Shown: positions 1 to 8,886 of the stretch, in pieces
Layout: each line of letters opens with the position of its first letter
Numbering within the stretch: the stretch's first letter is position 1
Assembly: GCA_027604665.1 (NCBI GenBank)
Contig: JADGIZ010000295.1
Coordinates: forward strand, 1 to 16,690
Length of the DNA stretch: 16,690 nt
From: Polyrhizophydium stewartii
Taxonomy: Eukaryota > Chytridiomycota > Chytridiomycetes > Rhizophydiales
Direction: 5' to 3'
The notes under the pieces: generated by a model
Database searches by the model: none
Seen by the model: only the letters and a program-made list of their open reading frames with translations
What the model was told of the DNA's origin: nothing
Made by a program: the position numbers and the translations under genes

Positions 1-32
1 ACCCCACCCCAACAGCCCCACCTCAAGCCAGA

Positions 33-220
33 ATGTGCCGCCGTGTCGAGTGCGCCAAGTGCGGAAAGCCCACCTGGGCCGGCTGGTGAGCTTGCGGGTG
101 CCGCCCCCGCTGGCACCCGGCCCCGCTGACCCCTGGCCGGCCAGCGGCCAGCACATCGAGACGGCTCTCGCCGGTGTCCCCAAGGAGCAGCGCTGCTCGT
201 GCCCGCGCACGGACCAGTGA
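33..220 (+). CDS. Small conserved Cys-rich protein, 42 aa, two exons
   Basis: Exons are 33-85 and 145-220, joined in phase 2 so that TG plus C makes a Cys codon; the 59-nt intron has donor GTGAGC, branch CGCTGAC and acceptor CCAG. The protein starts MCRRVECAKCGKPTWAGCGQ and continues with HIETALAGVPKEQRCSC before a short polar tail. It carries a CxxC pair (Cys8, Cys11), a Cys in the AGCG turn and a CxC pair near the end, which suggests metal binding, although that is inference. From memory, a family of very short fungal and plant proteins shares the CxKCGKxTWAGCGxHIExALxGVP pattern; its function is unknown to me. The downstream exon alone looks like random sequence, and only splicing restores the motif. 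The start is the first ATG and lies only 32 bases from the window edge, so the promoter is not visible. Confidence 0.85.
86..144 (+). other. Intron of the small Cys-rich gene
   Basis: This 59-nt intron starts GTGAGC and ends GGCCAG, with a CTGAC branch site about 20 nt before the acceptor. Removing it restores the conserved AGCGQHIE string across the junction. It is the shortest well-supported intron in the window. Confidence 0.85.
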
Positions 221-714
221 GCCGCGGGGATCGCCGTCCCGGGCTTGCGGCTGCCGCAGCAGCCGTCGCTCGAATGAAGCCCTGTTGCCTGTCTCCGCCC
301 GCCGTGCAGCCGATCGCCAGACACCGCCCGCCGGGAGGGGTGCCGCGGGCGTCTGGCTGCTGCGTGGCCAGCGCAGGCCGGCGCACGCTGCCTGGCAGGT
401 GGCGGCGAGATCTTCGCAAGCGGCCGGCCGCCAGCGCCTTCGTCCGCTCACTGGGAGCCCAAGGCCGCCTGCTCATGTCGAGGTGGCCAGCGGGCGGCGA
501 CAGCCAGACCCCGTCCCGCGCTGGGTGCGTGAAGCAGCCGGCGCCCTGATCAGTCGCACTTGCGCGGCTTCTCCCACCGCAGTGCATCCCAAGCCTTGGT
601 GCGTGCCAGGCGCCTCCGTGTTCAGATCCATCACTCATCCCTCGCTGTCGCACGTGAAAACCGAGATCTGCGCAGCGAAATCTTCGCCTCGCCCCGAGCA
701 AGCCCAGAGCCTCG
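221..714. promoter_or_regulatory. Intergenic region: 3' end of Cys-rich gene and promoter of the 715 gene
   Basis: The stretch is GC-rich and has long open frames on both strands, but none shows a recognisable motif or a plausible splice pattern, so I call no gene here. The last ~60 bases before the ATG at 715 are richer in A. A palindromic E-box, CACGTG, sits at 651-656, 59 bases upstream of the ATG, and could bind a bHLH factor; one hexamer is weak evidence. No clear TATA element or poly(A) signal was seen. Confidence 0.4.
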
Positions 715-2085
715 ATGGGAAAGAAAGGCCAGTCCAAGAACAAGTCCAGCCAAAAGGAGCCGCAGGCTCCAGCTGCGAGCCACGGCGCGCACGACTCCCA
801 CGACGTCGCAAAGCAGGCGGACCGCGCTGCCGGTGACGAAGTCGTGAAAGCGCCGGTGCCCGATGAGGTGGCCGATCATGCCACTTTCATCGCCGCTCAA
901 GGCCCAGGGGCTGCCGAGAGCGACGTGGCCGAGCCGACAGCTACGGACCACGCCCCTGCTGCCGCAGAGCCCGCTACGACGCTGTCGTGCGAGTCGGAGC
1001 GCGCGTCCAACGCTGCGCTGGCCCCTGCCCCTGCCGCGAGCACCGTGTCTCACGGCGCCGGCAAGGGCCGTGAGATCTCGAGCGGACTTGCCAAGTCGCT
1101 CGACGGCTGCGAGGGCGCCGACGCGCAGCTGATGGTGCAGGTGCTCGCGGCAGTCGCCCAGGCTGAGGCCGTGGAGCGCGCAGATGTTGCTGCTGGCGCC
1201 GCCCAGGCTGAGCTCGACGAGGCTGCTGCGCTCGTTGCCCTGGCCTCCGCAGTGCAGGAGACGGCGGCTCGCGATGTCCCGCCACCTGAAGATATCAACC
1301 ACGCCCCGCAGACGCACGTGCAGGCGTGGGCCGCCGAAGACAGAGAGTCGCAGCCCGCCGCACAGCCGACAGCTCTCCCCGCAGCCCAGCCCTATGCCGA
1401 GGCCGTCGACACGGACGCGGAGCGCACGGTCGCCGACGCGGACGCCGATGCCGAGGGAGAGGCGTTGCGCTCGCCCGTCAATCCGGCGGCCCTTGACAGG
1501 CTGGACGTCGGGAGCGACATCACCGAGGTTGCTCAAGCCGCAGCCACCGGCACCACGTCGGGCGGCCGCAGCGCGCCGGCACTCGCCATCTCCACAGACT
1601 CGCCCGTATCACCCGACTCGACTACCGCCACGACCGCCGCTCCGTCGGCCCGCACGTCGCCGGATCTGGCCAAGAAGCGGCGCGCATCGGCGCTCTCGCC
1701 CACGCCCAAGTCCCCCCGGTCGCCCACGTCCCCGTTGTCGCCCAAGCGCGCCGCCCTCGCAAAGCCCCTCGACGCGGCCTCGACCAGCGGCTCCAGCATC
1801 ACCGATTTCTCGGACTACGTCGCGCTGCTCAACCGCACCGCTGCCCTCGCCGGCCCGCTGCAGAAGAAGATCATGTCTCGCCCGCTCGTCTACCCTCCCT
1901 TGGCGATCCTTGTTCTCATGTGGTCGATCCCGCTATGCTTCCTCTTTGGGCCGATGGTGCTCTTCTTCGCCGTGGTCTACCATGTGGCTCCGCTTCGCGT
2001 AAAGCGGGTCGTGCGTGTTGCGGCATCGGCGGTTGAACGCAAGATGCTACGCATGCTCGATGTCCGCACGCCCCAAAAGCACTGA
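715..2085 (+). CDS. Unrecognised low-complexity protein with C-terminal membrane segment, 456 aa
   Basis: I do not recognise this protein. It is one uninterrupted frame starting at ATG 715. The N-terminus is basic (MGKKGQSKNKSSQK). Residues ~20-330 are Ala/Glu/Asp/Ser-rich and probably disordered. A Ser-Pro-rich stretch at about 325-350 (repeated SP/TP pairs, with KKRRA just before) looks like a cluster of proline-directed phosphorylation sites. The only hydrophobic part is near residues 391-424 (PLAILVLMWSIPLCFLFGPM and onward); it is long enough for a hairpin or two short helices and contains prolines and a GP turn. A basic amphipathic tail (LRVKRVVRVAASAVERKM) follows. This suggests a tail-anchored or hairpin protein of the ER or a lipid droplet, facing the cytosol, which is inference. 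The antisense strand is also open over 631-1536; I take that as a composition effect. Confidence 0.75.
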   Translation: MGKKGQSKNKSSQKEPQAPAASHGAHDSHDVAKQADRAAGDEVVKAPVPDEVADHATFIAAQGPGAAESDVAEPTATDHAPAAAEPATTLSCESERASNAALAPAPAASTVSHGAGKGREISSGLAKSLDGCEGADAQLMVQVLAAVAQAEAVERADVAAGAAQAELDEAAALVALASAVQETAARDVPPPEDINHAPQTHVQAWAAEDRESQPAAQPTALPAAQPYAEAVDTDAERTVADADADAEGEALRSPVNPAALDRLDVGSDITEVAQAAATGTTSGGRSAPALAISTDSPVSPDSTTATTAAPSARTSPDLAKKRRASALSPTPKSPRSPTSPLSPKRAALAKPLDAASTSGSSITDFSDYVALLNRTAALAGPLQKKIMSRPLVYPPLAILVLMWSIPLCFLFGPMVLFFAVVYHVAPLRVKRVVRVAASAVERKMLRMLDVRTPQKH

Positions 2086-2634
2086 TCGCAGAAACTGCAT
2101 TTCAAGCCGCAGACACTGCTGCTCAAGCAGACGGCCTGCTGCTCTTATCCAAATCATCTTGCCAGAGTGCTTGAACCAGCCAGCTCCGCCACCCCACGCG
2201 CTTGATCTGCAGGCTCGCCATCCCCAACCCACGAATATCCCTCATCATCTCGATCGCATTTCCGCCTTGCTCAACTTGTGCGTCTCCACCATCTCATAGC
2301 TCCGCCGCTCTTCCTTCCTCCCTCATTCCACCAAAAGCCATGCCCCCCGCTCTTGCATGGCTCTCGCATGACTTGCACTTCGGCTGGCCTCGCAGCCCGA
2401 CTTCAGATTGAAGAACCCCTCTGCGACGACTCGTTCAGCCTGGTGCGGAGAAGGCCCCGGAGTGGCTCGACGCCTGGCCGTCTTTGGGTGTCAGCAGAGC
2501 CGCAGAGCAGAGCGAGGCCTAGGCAAAGGCAACGGCGGTTTCCACAACCCCCCGTTCCGCCAGCCCCGCGCCAATTGATGCCAAAAACCTTCGAAGACCA
2601 GTTGCCCAAACATCCACCGCTGCGACCCGAGGCC
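2086..2634. promoter_or_regulatory. Intergenic region upstream of the UBTD-like gene
   Basis: This 549-bp stretch holds the 3' end of the preceding gene and the promoter and 5' UTR of the next. Pyrimidine-rich sequence around 2276-2340 (runs of CT with TTCCTTCCTCCCTC) resembles the CT-rich initiator regions of fungal promoters. No gene was found. The frame open over 2278-3321 passes through here, but only its part from ATG 2635 to 2746 is judged coding. Confidence 0.4.
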
Positions 2635-3893
2635 ATGGGCGCCTGCTGCTCGCGCCCGCCCGGCGACGGGGACCACGCGGCGAGCACCGCGCGGCAGGTC
2701 GTGGCTGCCCAGCCGATGGTCGAGGCGTCGCCAACGGTCGTCACGGGTCAGTCGGCTGCTGCTGGCCGTGGGCGCCATGCCGCAGACGAGGGTCGGGCCC
2801 GACGGTCGCGTGGGCGGAGAGGCGCAGCCTGTTGGCCCCGCCCGAGGCGCAGGGCGACGGCTGCTTTCCCAGCGCCGCCGGTGCCGTCGCCATCGCCGTT
2901 CCTGCCGCTGCGGATGCCGCCCCGCCCCGCCCCGCTGCCACGAAGCTCTGCGATGGCTTGTGCTGACGCCCTGGCTCGGGGCTCTGCATCCCGGCGACGC
3001 AACCGCTCATGCGGCCTCACAACCCCACGCTCGGCACGTGCGCCGCTGGGGACGCCCACGTCCATGCCCCGCAGGCACCAACCGCCCGCTGCGAGAGTTC
3101 CGCAACGTCAAGTGGAAGGCAGACACACCCGTCTCTCGCGCCGAGCTCGGCCGCATGCGCGAGGCCTTCTGGGACACTCAACCTGCTTACTCTGGCCGCC
3201 AGGAGATCTGGCAGGCACTGCGCCTGGCATGCGAAGCCGACTCGACGGCGACGGCTCAGGCCATCTTGGACTCAACCAACATCGTCGTGCCAACGGGACT
3301 GCTGAGCGACGGATGTTATGACGAGCTCGGCAATCAGTACATCATCCCAGCCATGTGCTTTGTCGAGCCGGTCAACCTCGTCGATGAGCCTGCAGCGTCC
3401 GCACCGGTGCGTCGCTGCGCCTCCGCGGGGTTTGGGCTCGATCGCTGACATCACGGACTATGCCTTGTATCCTGGTTAGGACTCCGCGAGCCAGCAGAAC
3501 CTTGCCACCGAGGCCGGCGCTGCCATCACCGCGCGTTCTTCTGCGCATGGCCAACGGCCAGAATCACCTGCCGTTGAATCGGCCGGATCTGCGGCAGTCC
3601 AGGACGGGACCAGCGCCGGCGCCACGATTGGGCCTAGCGTGAGCATAACCGTGCGTCTGAGTACCGGCGGCGACATCAAGCTTGACGTCGCAGGCTCGGA
3701 TACCATTGGCCGTGTCAAGTCCGCCATCCTCGAGCGGCTGAGCACCTCGATCCTGACGCTTCCTGCCACAAAGAAACCCCCGCGCATCAAGCTTTTGCAG
3801 CTCGGCCGAGTTCTGGAGGACAACGTCAGAGTGTCGGATGCTCGCCTGAACGAAAGTGCCGTCGTCCAGGCATTCATCCAGCTACAGGACTAA
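2635..3893 (+). CDS. Ubiquitin domain-containing protein, UBTD1/UBTD2-like (DC-UbP family), 285 aa
   Basis: Exons are 2635-2746, 3075-3406 and 3480-3893, with summed length 858 nt. The protein begins MGACCSR: Gly2 fits N-myristoylation and Cys4/Cys5 fit palmitoylation, as in animal UBTD proteins that also start MG-x-C. Residues ~45-140 form the UBTD N-domain, with VKWKADTPVSRAEL, EAFWDTQPAYSGRQEIWQAL, and LSDGCYDELGNQYIIPAMCF. An Ala/Ser-rich linker follows, and residues ~202-285 are a ubiquitin-like fold (VSITVRLSTGGDIKLDV to AVVQAFIQLQD) ending at the stop without a Gly-Gly tail. Family members act as membrane-anchored adaptors in ubiquitin pathways. Intron 2 (3407-3479, donor GTGCGT, branch CTGAC) is secure. 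Intron 1 (2747-3074, phase 1) is less so: a donor at 2768 (GTGGGC) also fits and would add seven residues. Confidence 0.9.
2747..3074 (+). other. Long first intron of the UBTD-like gene
   Basis: The proposed 328-nt intron has donor GTCAGT and acceptor CCCCGCAG. It is four to five times longer than the typical introns here. Frame requires a phase 1 junction, which this pair gives (G plus GC). Its middle contains a GC-rich CCGCC/CCCCG run at about 2918-2942. No good CTGAC branch lies close to the acceptor; CTCAC near 3015 is the nearest, so the exact borders are tentative. Confidence 0.55.
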
Positions 3894-4182
3894 GCCCTGC
3901 TCCAGTTGCGCCTTCCTTTCCTGAATCGCACTCGCACAAACACACCCTCCCTCCGCCTCCCTGCTGCCTGCAGACGGCACAACATGCATTCCCAACAGCG
4001 CTCTAAATTTCAAGCAACTGCGACTGGCTTTCAGAGCTGGTGTATTTCTTATGTGTTGGCGGCAGACCGCGCTGCGCTCGGCTCTATAGTGTGTCCGCGG
4101 CCGGCTCGACATCTCCAAAGCAAGACTGCTCAGTGAACGACGAGCAAAGTTGCTTGTGCATGGAGCGGGAAAAGAGGCGAGT
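3894..4182. other. Convergent intergenic region (UBTD-like / LAM-like 3' ends)
   Basis: The two flanking genes end 289 bp apart, tail to tail. The stretch is less GC-rich than its surroundings and has no gene on either strand that I can support. No AATAAA signal was seen on either strand. Both 3' UTRs must lie here and may overlap. Confidence 0.5.
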
Positions 4183-7100
4183 TTACAGGTCCGAATGGCC
4201 TGGCGGTGGTTGATGCGCTGGGGATGAACGAGGTGGTGGCTGAGGCAACACAGATGAGAGCTGTGTGGGGTGTACGTTTGAAGAGTGGGAAGATGCCACG
4301 TGCGGCAGCAGATTGGCATTTTCTAACGGCCGCTGCTGCTGCTGCTGTGGAGGAGCAGCAGCAGCAGCAAGAGGAGGAGGAGGCTGGGGGTACACAAGCT
4401 GTAGCTGCACAGGTTGCTGCGTCTGCGCCATTCGCAAGCCAACGATCTCGCTGCGAAGCAAAGCCACCACCGACGAGAGGTGCCAGATGGCCGCGAGATT
4501 GATGAGCGAAAGAAGGATTAGAGCACCAAGGACGAGATATCCGATATTAACTTGAGCAAGAGACAGCACAAGTTGCGCATTGCTTGGGTCACTCGCTAGC
4601 AGCGTACGATGAGCACTGCTTGTCCCTCCAAAGGGAATGTGCCCGTTTGCAGGTGGCGGGTGAGAATGGTCAACTGGCAAGCCAGAGTGAGCGTCGTCGG
4701 GAGGGCGTCCGGCCAAAGCGTTCTGGGAGGCGGCACTATCGAATGTTGCTGCTGCGGCATCGTCAGCCGCAATAGTCTCAATCTGTGGCTTGTTGACCAT
4801 ATCGACGGCCCCGGCGTGCCCGAGATCGCTGTACGACAGGTTGAGGCTCCGCGCCAAGTCGTCAATCAGGGTCGGCGTGCTCGAGATATGCAGTCGCAGC
4901 GCCGTCAGCAGGCTGGTTTGGTACGCCTTGAGGCCCTCGGGCACAGCACGGTCAATGGCCACTGCAGCGAGTCGACAATCAGCGTCGCTTGCAAGAGCAG
5001 ACGATCAAGACAGCACCAGACTCACTCTTGATCCATGTCGTCTTGGTGTACTCGATGTCGCACGACACTCGCATTCGCGTGATGTTCTTGGACACAAACG
5101 ACAAGCATACGCGCGTGATGGCATCAAAGCACGTGCCTGACGGGACGTCCGGCGTCTGGTTGATCTGGCGGACACAGATGTATCTATGCAGCACACGGTC
5201 AGCAAGGCAGGCGAGTTCTGCGTGGTGAGCCAGCCAGAGCGGTCGCACCCATCCTGCTTGTTGACAATATGGTCGTGAATCAAGCAGCGCGTCTCTTTTG
5301 GCCCGAGCGGATTCGTGAGTGGCACAACGTATGAAATCCGTCGATGGTATCCCGGCTTGATGTCGCTTAAGGGAATGTCGTGTTCCTTGGCTTCGAACCC
5401 AGCCGGATCGGGAATCTCTGCCGACTCGGGAACCCACTCTGATCCAGAAGTGTCTGTTGCATGCGTTGAAAAGTCAGCACGGCGGCACGCTGCCAGTGCA
5501 CTCGGATCCATGCATGCGCATGCTTGCCTTTGTGCTTCAGCTGCGTGTCCCAGAAGTTGCGCAAGAAGCCCTTGCTTGCCGATTCGTGTCCGTACACTAG
5601 AGCCCACAAGATCTCGATTGGCAACGGGACATTGGCATCCAGCAGCGGCTTCATCCGCGAGTGCAGTTCATCGCAAGGACACTCGACCGGCCTGTCGAGC
5701 ACGACCGACGGCGGGCGGGTAAGCTTCCGTGGTGGCCCCTGACTGAGGGCCTCGGACTCTGCATGCGCAGCGGCGCCTTCGCCTCCTCGCAGCCGTGGCG
5801 CGGCTTGTGCCTGAGCCGATGACCCGGGGGCGACCGCGGACGCCGAATGCTCGCCTGTGATAAGGATGCCGCTGCCAATCGAGACTCCAACCGCCGTCCG
5901 AGGAGGGGCCGGTCGTCGAAGCTTGGGCGTGTCTGGCTTGGTGAGCGAGACGGGATGCCTTTGGTGCACGATATGGCTGCGAGCCTGCCCGGCGATGTCG
6001 GCTGCAAGGCCGTTGGTTCCGAGACTAGACGCCCCGGCACCTCCGCCGGCCTGGGATGCCGCCGCCGCCGCCGCCGCCGCAGCAGCGTCAAAGATGCCGC
6101 TGGACTCGACGCCGTCAATCGCCGACACGCCGCCGGGCGAGTTGGCCGTCTCCATCGCAGCCAGCTCGGCTAGGCCCACGGACGACTTGGTCAGCATCAG
6201 CGAGCCGGAAGATATGTTGTGGTCGAGCATGTACATGGGCGAGCCGGGGGCCTGGGGGTGAGGCAGTGCCTGGCGGCCCTCTGCTGTTGGCGAGGCATGG
6301 GCCGCCCACTTTGGGCTTGGCGCACTCAGCGCAATCCGCTGGAGGGTCACAGGCGACGACGGGAAAGAGTGGGCGGGCGAGATGCCCGCCGAGTTGTGCA
6401 GCGCCGACGCCGAGATGACCTCGTGGCCGGCCTGAGCAAGCGCATGCGAGTGGGAGCCGCGCACGGCAGGAGACGATGCCGACGACGCCGACGCCGACGC
6501 CGAGGCGGACGCATACGCAGCCGAGGCGCGGCGGGTGCCGGGAAGGCCACCCGTCCCTGCATGCGACCGCGCGGCGGTGTGAGAGGCGCGGCGCGACGGC
6601 GGCTGCATCTCGCGGTCGACGCCGTCGTCAAAGTCCGGCCGGTCGGGCGACTTGAGCTGCACGGCGTTGTTCGGGAAGCCAATCCAGACTCGCGTGACCA
6701 AGTCCAGGGTGGCGTCGCGGGTGAGAAAGCTTGCGAAGAAGTACTGCGCTGGGTCAGCGCATGCCGCACTCGTGCGGCGGAGCGGGCGGGCGAGCAGCGC
6801 AGGCACATGCCTTTCCCGACTTGGCGACGACCTCGATGGCGTTTGGAAAGATGCCGGCGACGCTCTTTTTCGTCACCGACACAATGTCGTCGTACGGGAT
6901 CGTCACCTGTCCGCTCGGTGTGAGCAGGCGGACGGCGCGGATGCGCAGCGGGCAAACTGCGACCTACAGAGTATGACCAGATTATCTTGGCGTTGAACGC
7001 AAGCCGCTGCGTTGTGATGAACAGCCGGCCCTGCAGAAGCATGTCCTTTTGCCATGCGCACGAGTAATCTGCATGCGGTCGTCGTGTCAGCGGCTTCCAT

Positions 7101-8749
7101 AGTGCGTCTGGTTCCCAGAGTGCGGCACTCGCATACTGTCCATCTGCGCACCTTCAATCAGCAGCTCGTCTTCGTCCAGTTCTGGGAAGAGCTCGTGCAT
7201 GTCGCGATTGCGTTTTGGGCTGGCCATGTCGATGGGCTCGCCGTCCGGCGTGATCAGGAATGCGATGGACTCTGTCGCCAGCGAAAGAAGATCGCTCTGC
7301 GGCCCAGAGTTTGGCGACGATGCCGTGAACCACGAAATAGGCGACATCTGCGATGCGGCGGCTGCGCCGTTCTGCGACACAGTCGAGCTTCTGAGCGACG
7401 GCCTGGAAGACGAAGTAGCCAGCGCCGCAGGGCCAAGCGGCAGGGCGGACGACGACTGCGACGAAGTCGGAAACTCGCGCGCCGAGTTGCGACGTGAGCG
7501 GCCAGTTTCGGAGAGGGCCGGTGTTGACGAGGAGACGGTTCCTCTCGAGGCATAGATAAAGTTCTGTTCAAGCGACATGGAGCCAAGGCTGGCCGTCCCG
7601 TGCATCGCATGGATGCTTTCAATGACGTCAATGACCGTGTCAACTGTCGGAGGCTCCGAGACTCGGCCAGTGCGCATCTCGTGTGTAAGGGACAGACTTC
7701 GTGCGTTACGCAAAGGGCGTGACGGGAGGGGGCCGTGCGATGGAATTGCCTGCCGGATCGTGGGAGATGGCGGCCGCAGCTCGGGAAGCGAGGGTCTGAT
7801 GCCATCCTGAGCAGTGGAGGATGCAGGGCCAGCTGCTGACGCAGTCGCCGGCTCTGGACCATTTAAAGATTCGGCCACAGACATCTCGGCAGCGGATTGC
7901 GCCAAGGGTGCATCGGCTCTGGGTGATGGAGGCTCGACGGCGACCCGCGGTAGCGACAGCGGCTCGGGCGGCTTCGCAGAAGATCCTGCAGGCGGGTCAT
8001 CGATGGGCGGCCTGTTCGCATCGTCATGCTGCTCGAGGTTGGCTGACGAGGTGGTTGCGCGGGCCTCCGAGAGAGGTTGGCTGCCGGAAGGAGCAGATAT
8101 GACGCCCAGAGGATCAACGAACGGCGGGTCGCTCCCCTGGCCGGCATCTGCAGGCGGCGAGTCATGCTGCGGGTCGTGTGAGCCATGCGGGGCGGCCTCA
8201 GGAGCTTGCTGGTCCTCGGCCCTGTCCTCGACGCCGCCAGATTGGGCCGGCACGTCGCGCGCAGGCACCCCCGGCGCCGAGGCATCTTGGCGGGCGGTTG
8301 GCGTTGGCTGCTTAGCAACGGACTCTGGCGGTAGGAGCAGCGACTCGGGCGACAGGCTCGGCGTCTTCACCACCGTCGTTCCACGGCCGACGATGTTCCG
8401 GACGAAGAGGCCCGCCAACGAACATCCGAGGATGGCAGGCGCCAGGATCGCCGGGTCAGCGACACATACGAGAAAGAGGCAGCGAGCAAATCAGGCCACC
8501 GGGGAGGTCGGCTGCCGGCGGGGGCCGCCCGGCAGAGCTCATGCGCGGGCGAGCCAAGGCCGCGCGAGCGTGCTGGCAGAGCCGCTTCCGGGACTCGGTG
8601 GACCAGGGTGGCAGTGCGAGCGGCACACGCACGCTGGGCGTCTCAAGCAGCGCATGGATCCTGCGCTCGCGCTCCTGCGCATCCTCGAGCAGCGCCTCGA
8701 CTAGCGTGTCCGCCAGCGGCAGCCCTGTGAGCGACGCGGCGTCGTCCAT
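4183..8749 (-). CDS. GRAM-VASt-TM sterol-transfer protein (LAM/Ysp/Aster family)
   Basis: Exons, minus strand: 8749 to 7152 (with one unresolved junction at about 8500-8357), 7068-6968, 6906-6811, 6743-5528, 5453-5249, 5183-5026, 4961-4183; all later junctions agree in phase. After a long Ser/Pro-rich N-terminal region comes a GRAM domain: SPKRNRDMHELFPELDEDEL, LIED joined to YSCAWQKDMLLQGRLF, then VTIPYDDIVSVTKKSV, IFPNAIEVV, YFFASFLTRDATLDLV. A disordered linker of ~300 residues has poly-Ala and SASA repeats. The VASt domain follows: VECPCDELHSR, PLPIEILWALVYG, FLRNFWD, ISYVVPLTNPLGPKETR, QTPDVPSGTCFDAITRVCL. One hydrophobic helix (YLVLGALILLSLINLAAIWH) near the C-terminus would anchor it, followed by a Pro/Gln tail. 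Family members move sterols at ER contact sites with plasma membrane and other organelles. Start 8749 is the first ATG of the open N-terminal frame. Confidence 0.9.
4332..4383. repeat. CTG, CAG and GAG triplet runs in LAM-like C-terminus
   Basis: Adjacent CTG, AGC and GAG runs encode, on the minus strand, the PPPP, AAAAA and QQQQQ stretches after the membrane helix. Confidence 0.8.
5454..5527 (-). other. Probable GC-AG intron in the VASt domain
   Basis: Minus strand, 74 nt. The upstream exon ends RNFWDTQLKHK and the next begins DTSGSEWVPE. No GT dinucleotide occurs near the end of the upstream exon; the donor is AAAG|GCAAGC, close to the usual GC-donor consensus. The branch CTGAC is followed by TTTT and acceptor CAACAG. 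Phase 1 on both sides makes an Asp codon. A GT-AG alternative (donor GTGCAC, acceptor before TGG) would skip two earlier AGs and replace the DTSGSE block. Confidence 0.7.
6058..6086. repeat. GCC trinucleotide run encoding poly-Ala in LAM-like linker
   Basis: About eight GCC units followed by AGCAGC; the minus strand gives roughly ten Ala residues between the GRAM and VASt domains. Confidence 0.8.
6474..6510. repeat. GACGCC-type repeat encoding Ser-Ala run
   Basis: Repeated GACGCC hexamers encode alternating Ser-Ala on the minus strand, in the disordered GRAM-VASt linker. Confidence 0.75.
6744..6810 (-). other. Probable GC-AG intron in the GRAM domain
   Basis: Minus strand, 67 nt. The upstream exon ends VVAKSGK and the downstream exon begins YFFASFLTRD; the GRAM family has these blocks adjacent with no insertion. 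The only cut that gives this is AAG|GCATGT with acceptor GCGCAG. The branch CTGAC lies 10 nt before that acceptor. A GT-AG alternative (donor 6806, acceptor 6749) is in frame but inserts Ala-Ser-Gln in the conserved strand and puts the branch only 5 nt from its AG. Confidence 0.7.
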
Positions 8750-8886
8750 CTCGGTGCCCCGTGCGGCGTCTTTGGCCTTGCCCAATGTGTCGCCAGAAGG
8801 CGCCGCGCCCTCAGGTCGCCGATTCCTGAGGGCGCGGCCGCGGGCGGGCCTTTCGCCTCGGCCGCCGCCCTGCTCTACTCCCTCAC
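8750..8886. promoter_or_regulatory. Divergent promoter of LAM-like and MCMBP genes
   Basis: Only 137 bp separate the two start codons, which face away from each other, so the region must serve both genes. It is very GC-rich, with no TATA element. A near-central inverted repeat (8802-8838) is its most striking feature. Both 5' UTRs must be short if the starts are right. Confidence 0.7.
8802..8838. repeat. Perfect 14-bp inverted repeat in the divergent promoter
   Basis: The left arm GCCGCGCCCTCAGG (8802-8815) is the exact reverse complement of the right arm CCTGAGGGCGCGGC (8825-8838), with a 9-nt spacer. Its centre (8820) is within 2 bp of the midpoint of the intergenic space. It could be a symmetric protein-binding site acting on both genes, or a stable hairpin in a 5' leader; it is not a terminator in this context. 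Confidence 0.85.

Noticed and set aside
174..836. Plus-strand open frame overlapping the intergenic region and the next gene
   Set aside because: Arg/Pro/Ser-rich composition typical of a GC-rich shadow, with no conserved block and overlap with a better gene.
631..1536. Long minus-strand open frame antisense to the 715-2085 gene
   Set aside because: It has no recognisable motif and arises from high GC3 in the sense frame; the sense frame has the good ATG and the hydrophobic segment.
2768..3073. Coding use of the open frame upstream of exon 2 in the UBTD-like gene
   Set aside because: The frame is Arg/Pro-rich without homology; conserved UBTD sequence begins only after the acceptor at 3074.
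6749..6806. GT-AG alternative for the GRAM-domain intron
   Set aside because: It inserts three residues in a conserved strand and places the branch A only 5 nt from the acceptor; kept as the main alternative to the GC-AG model.
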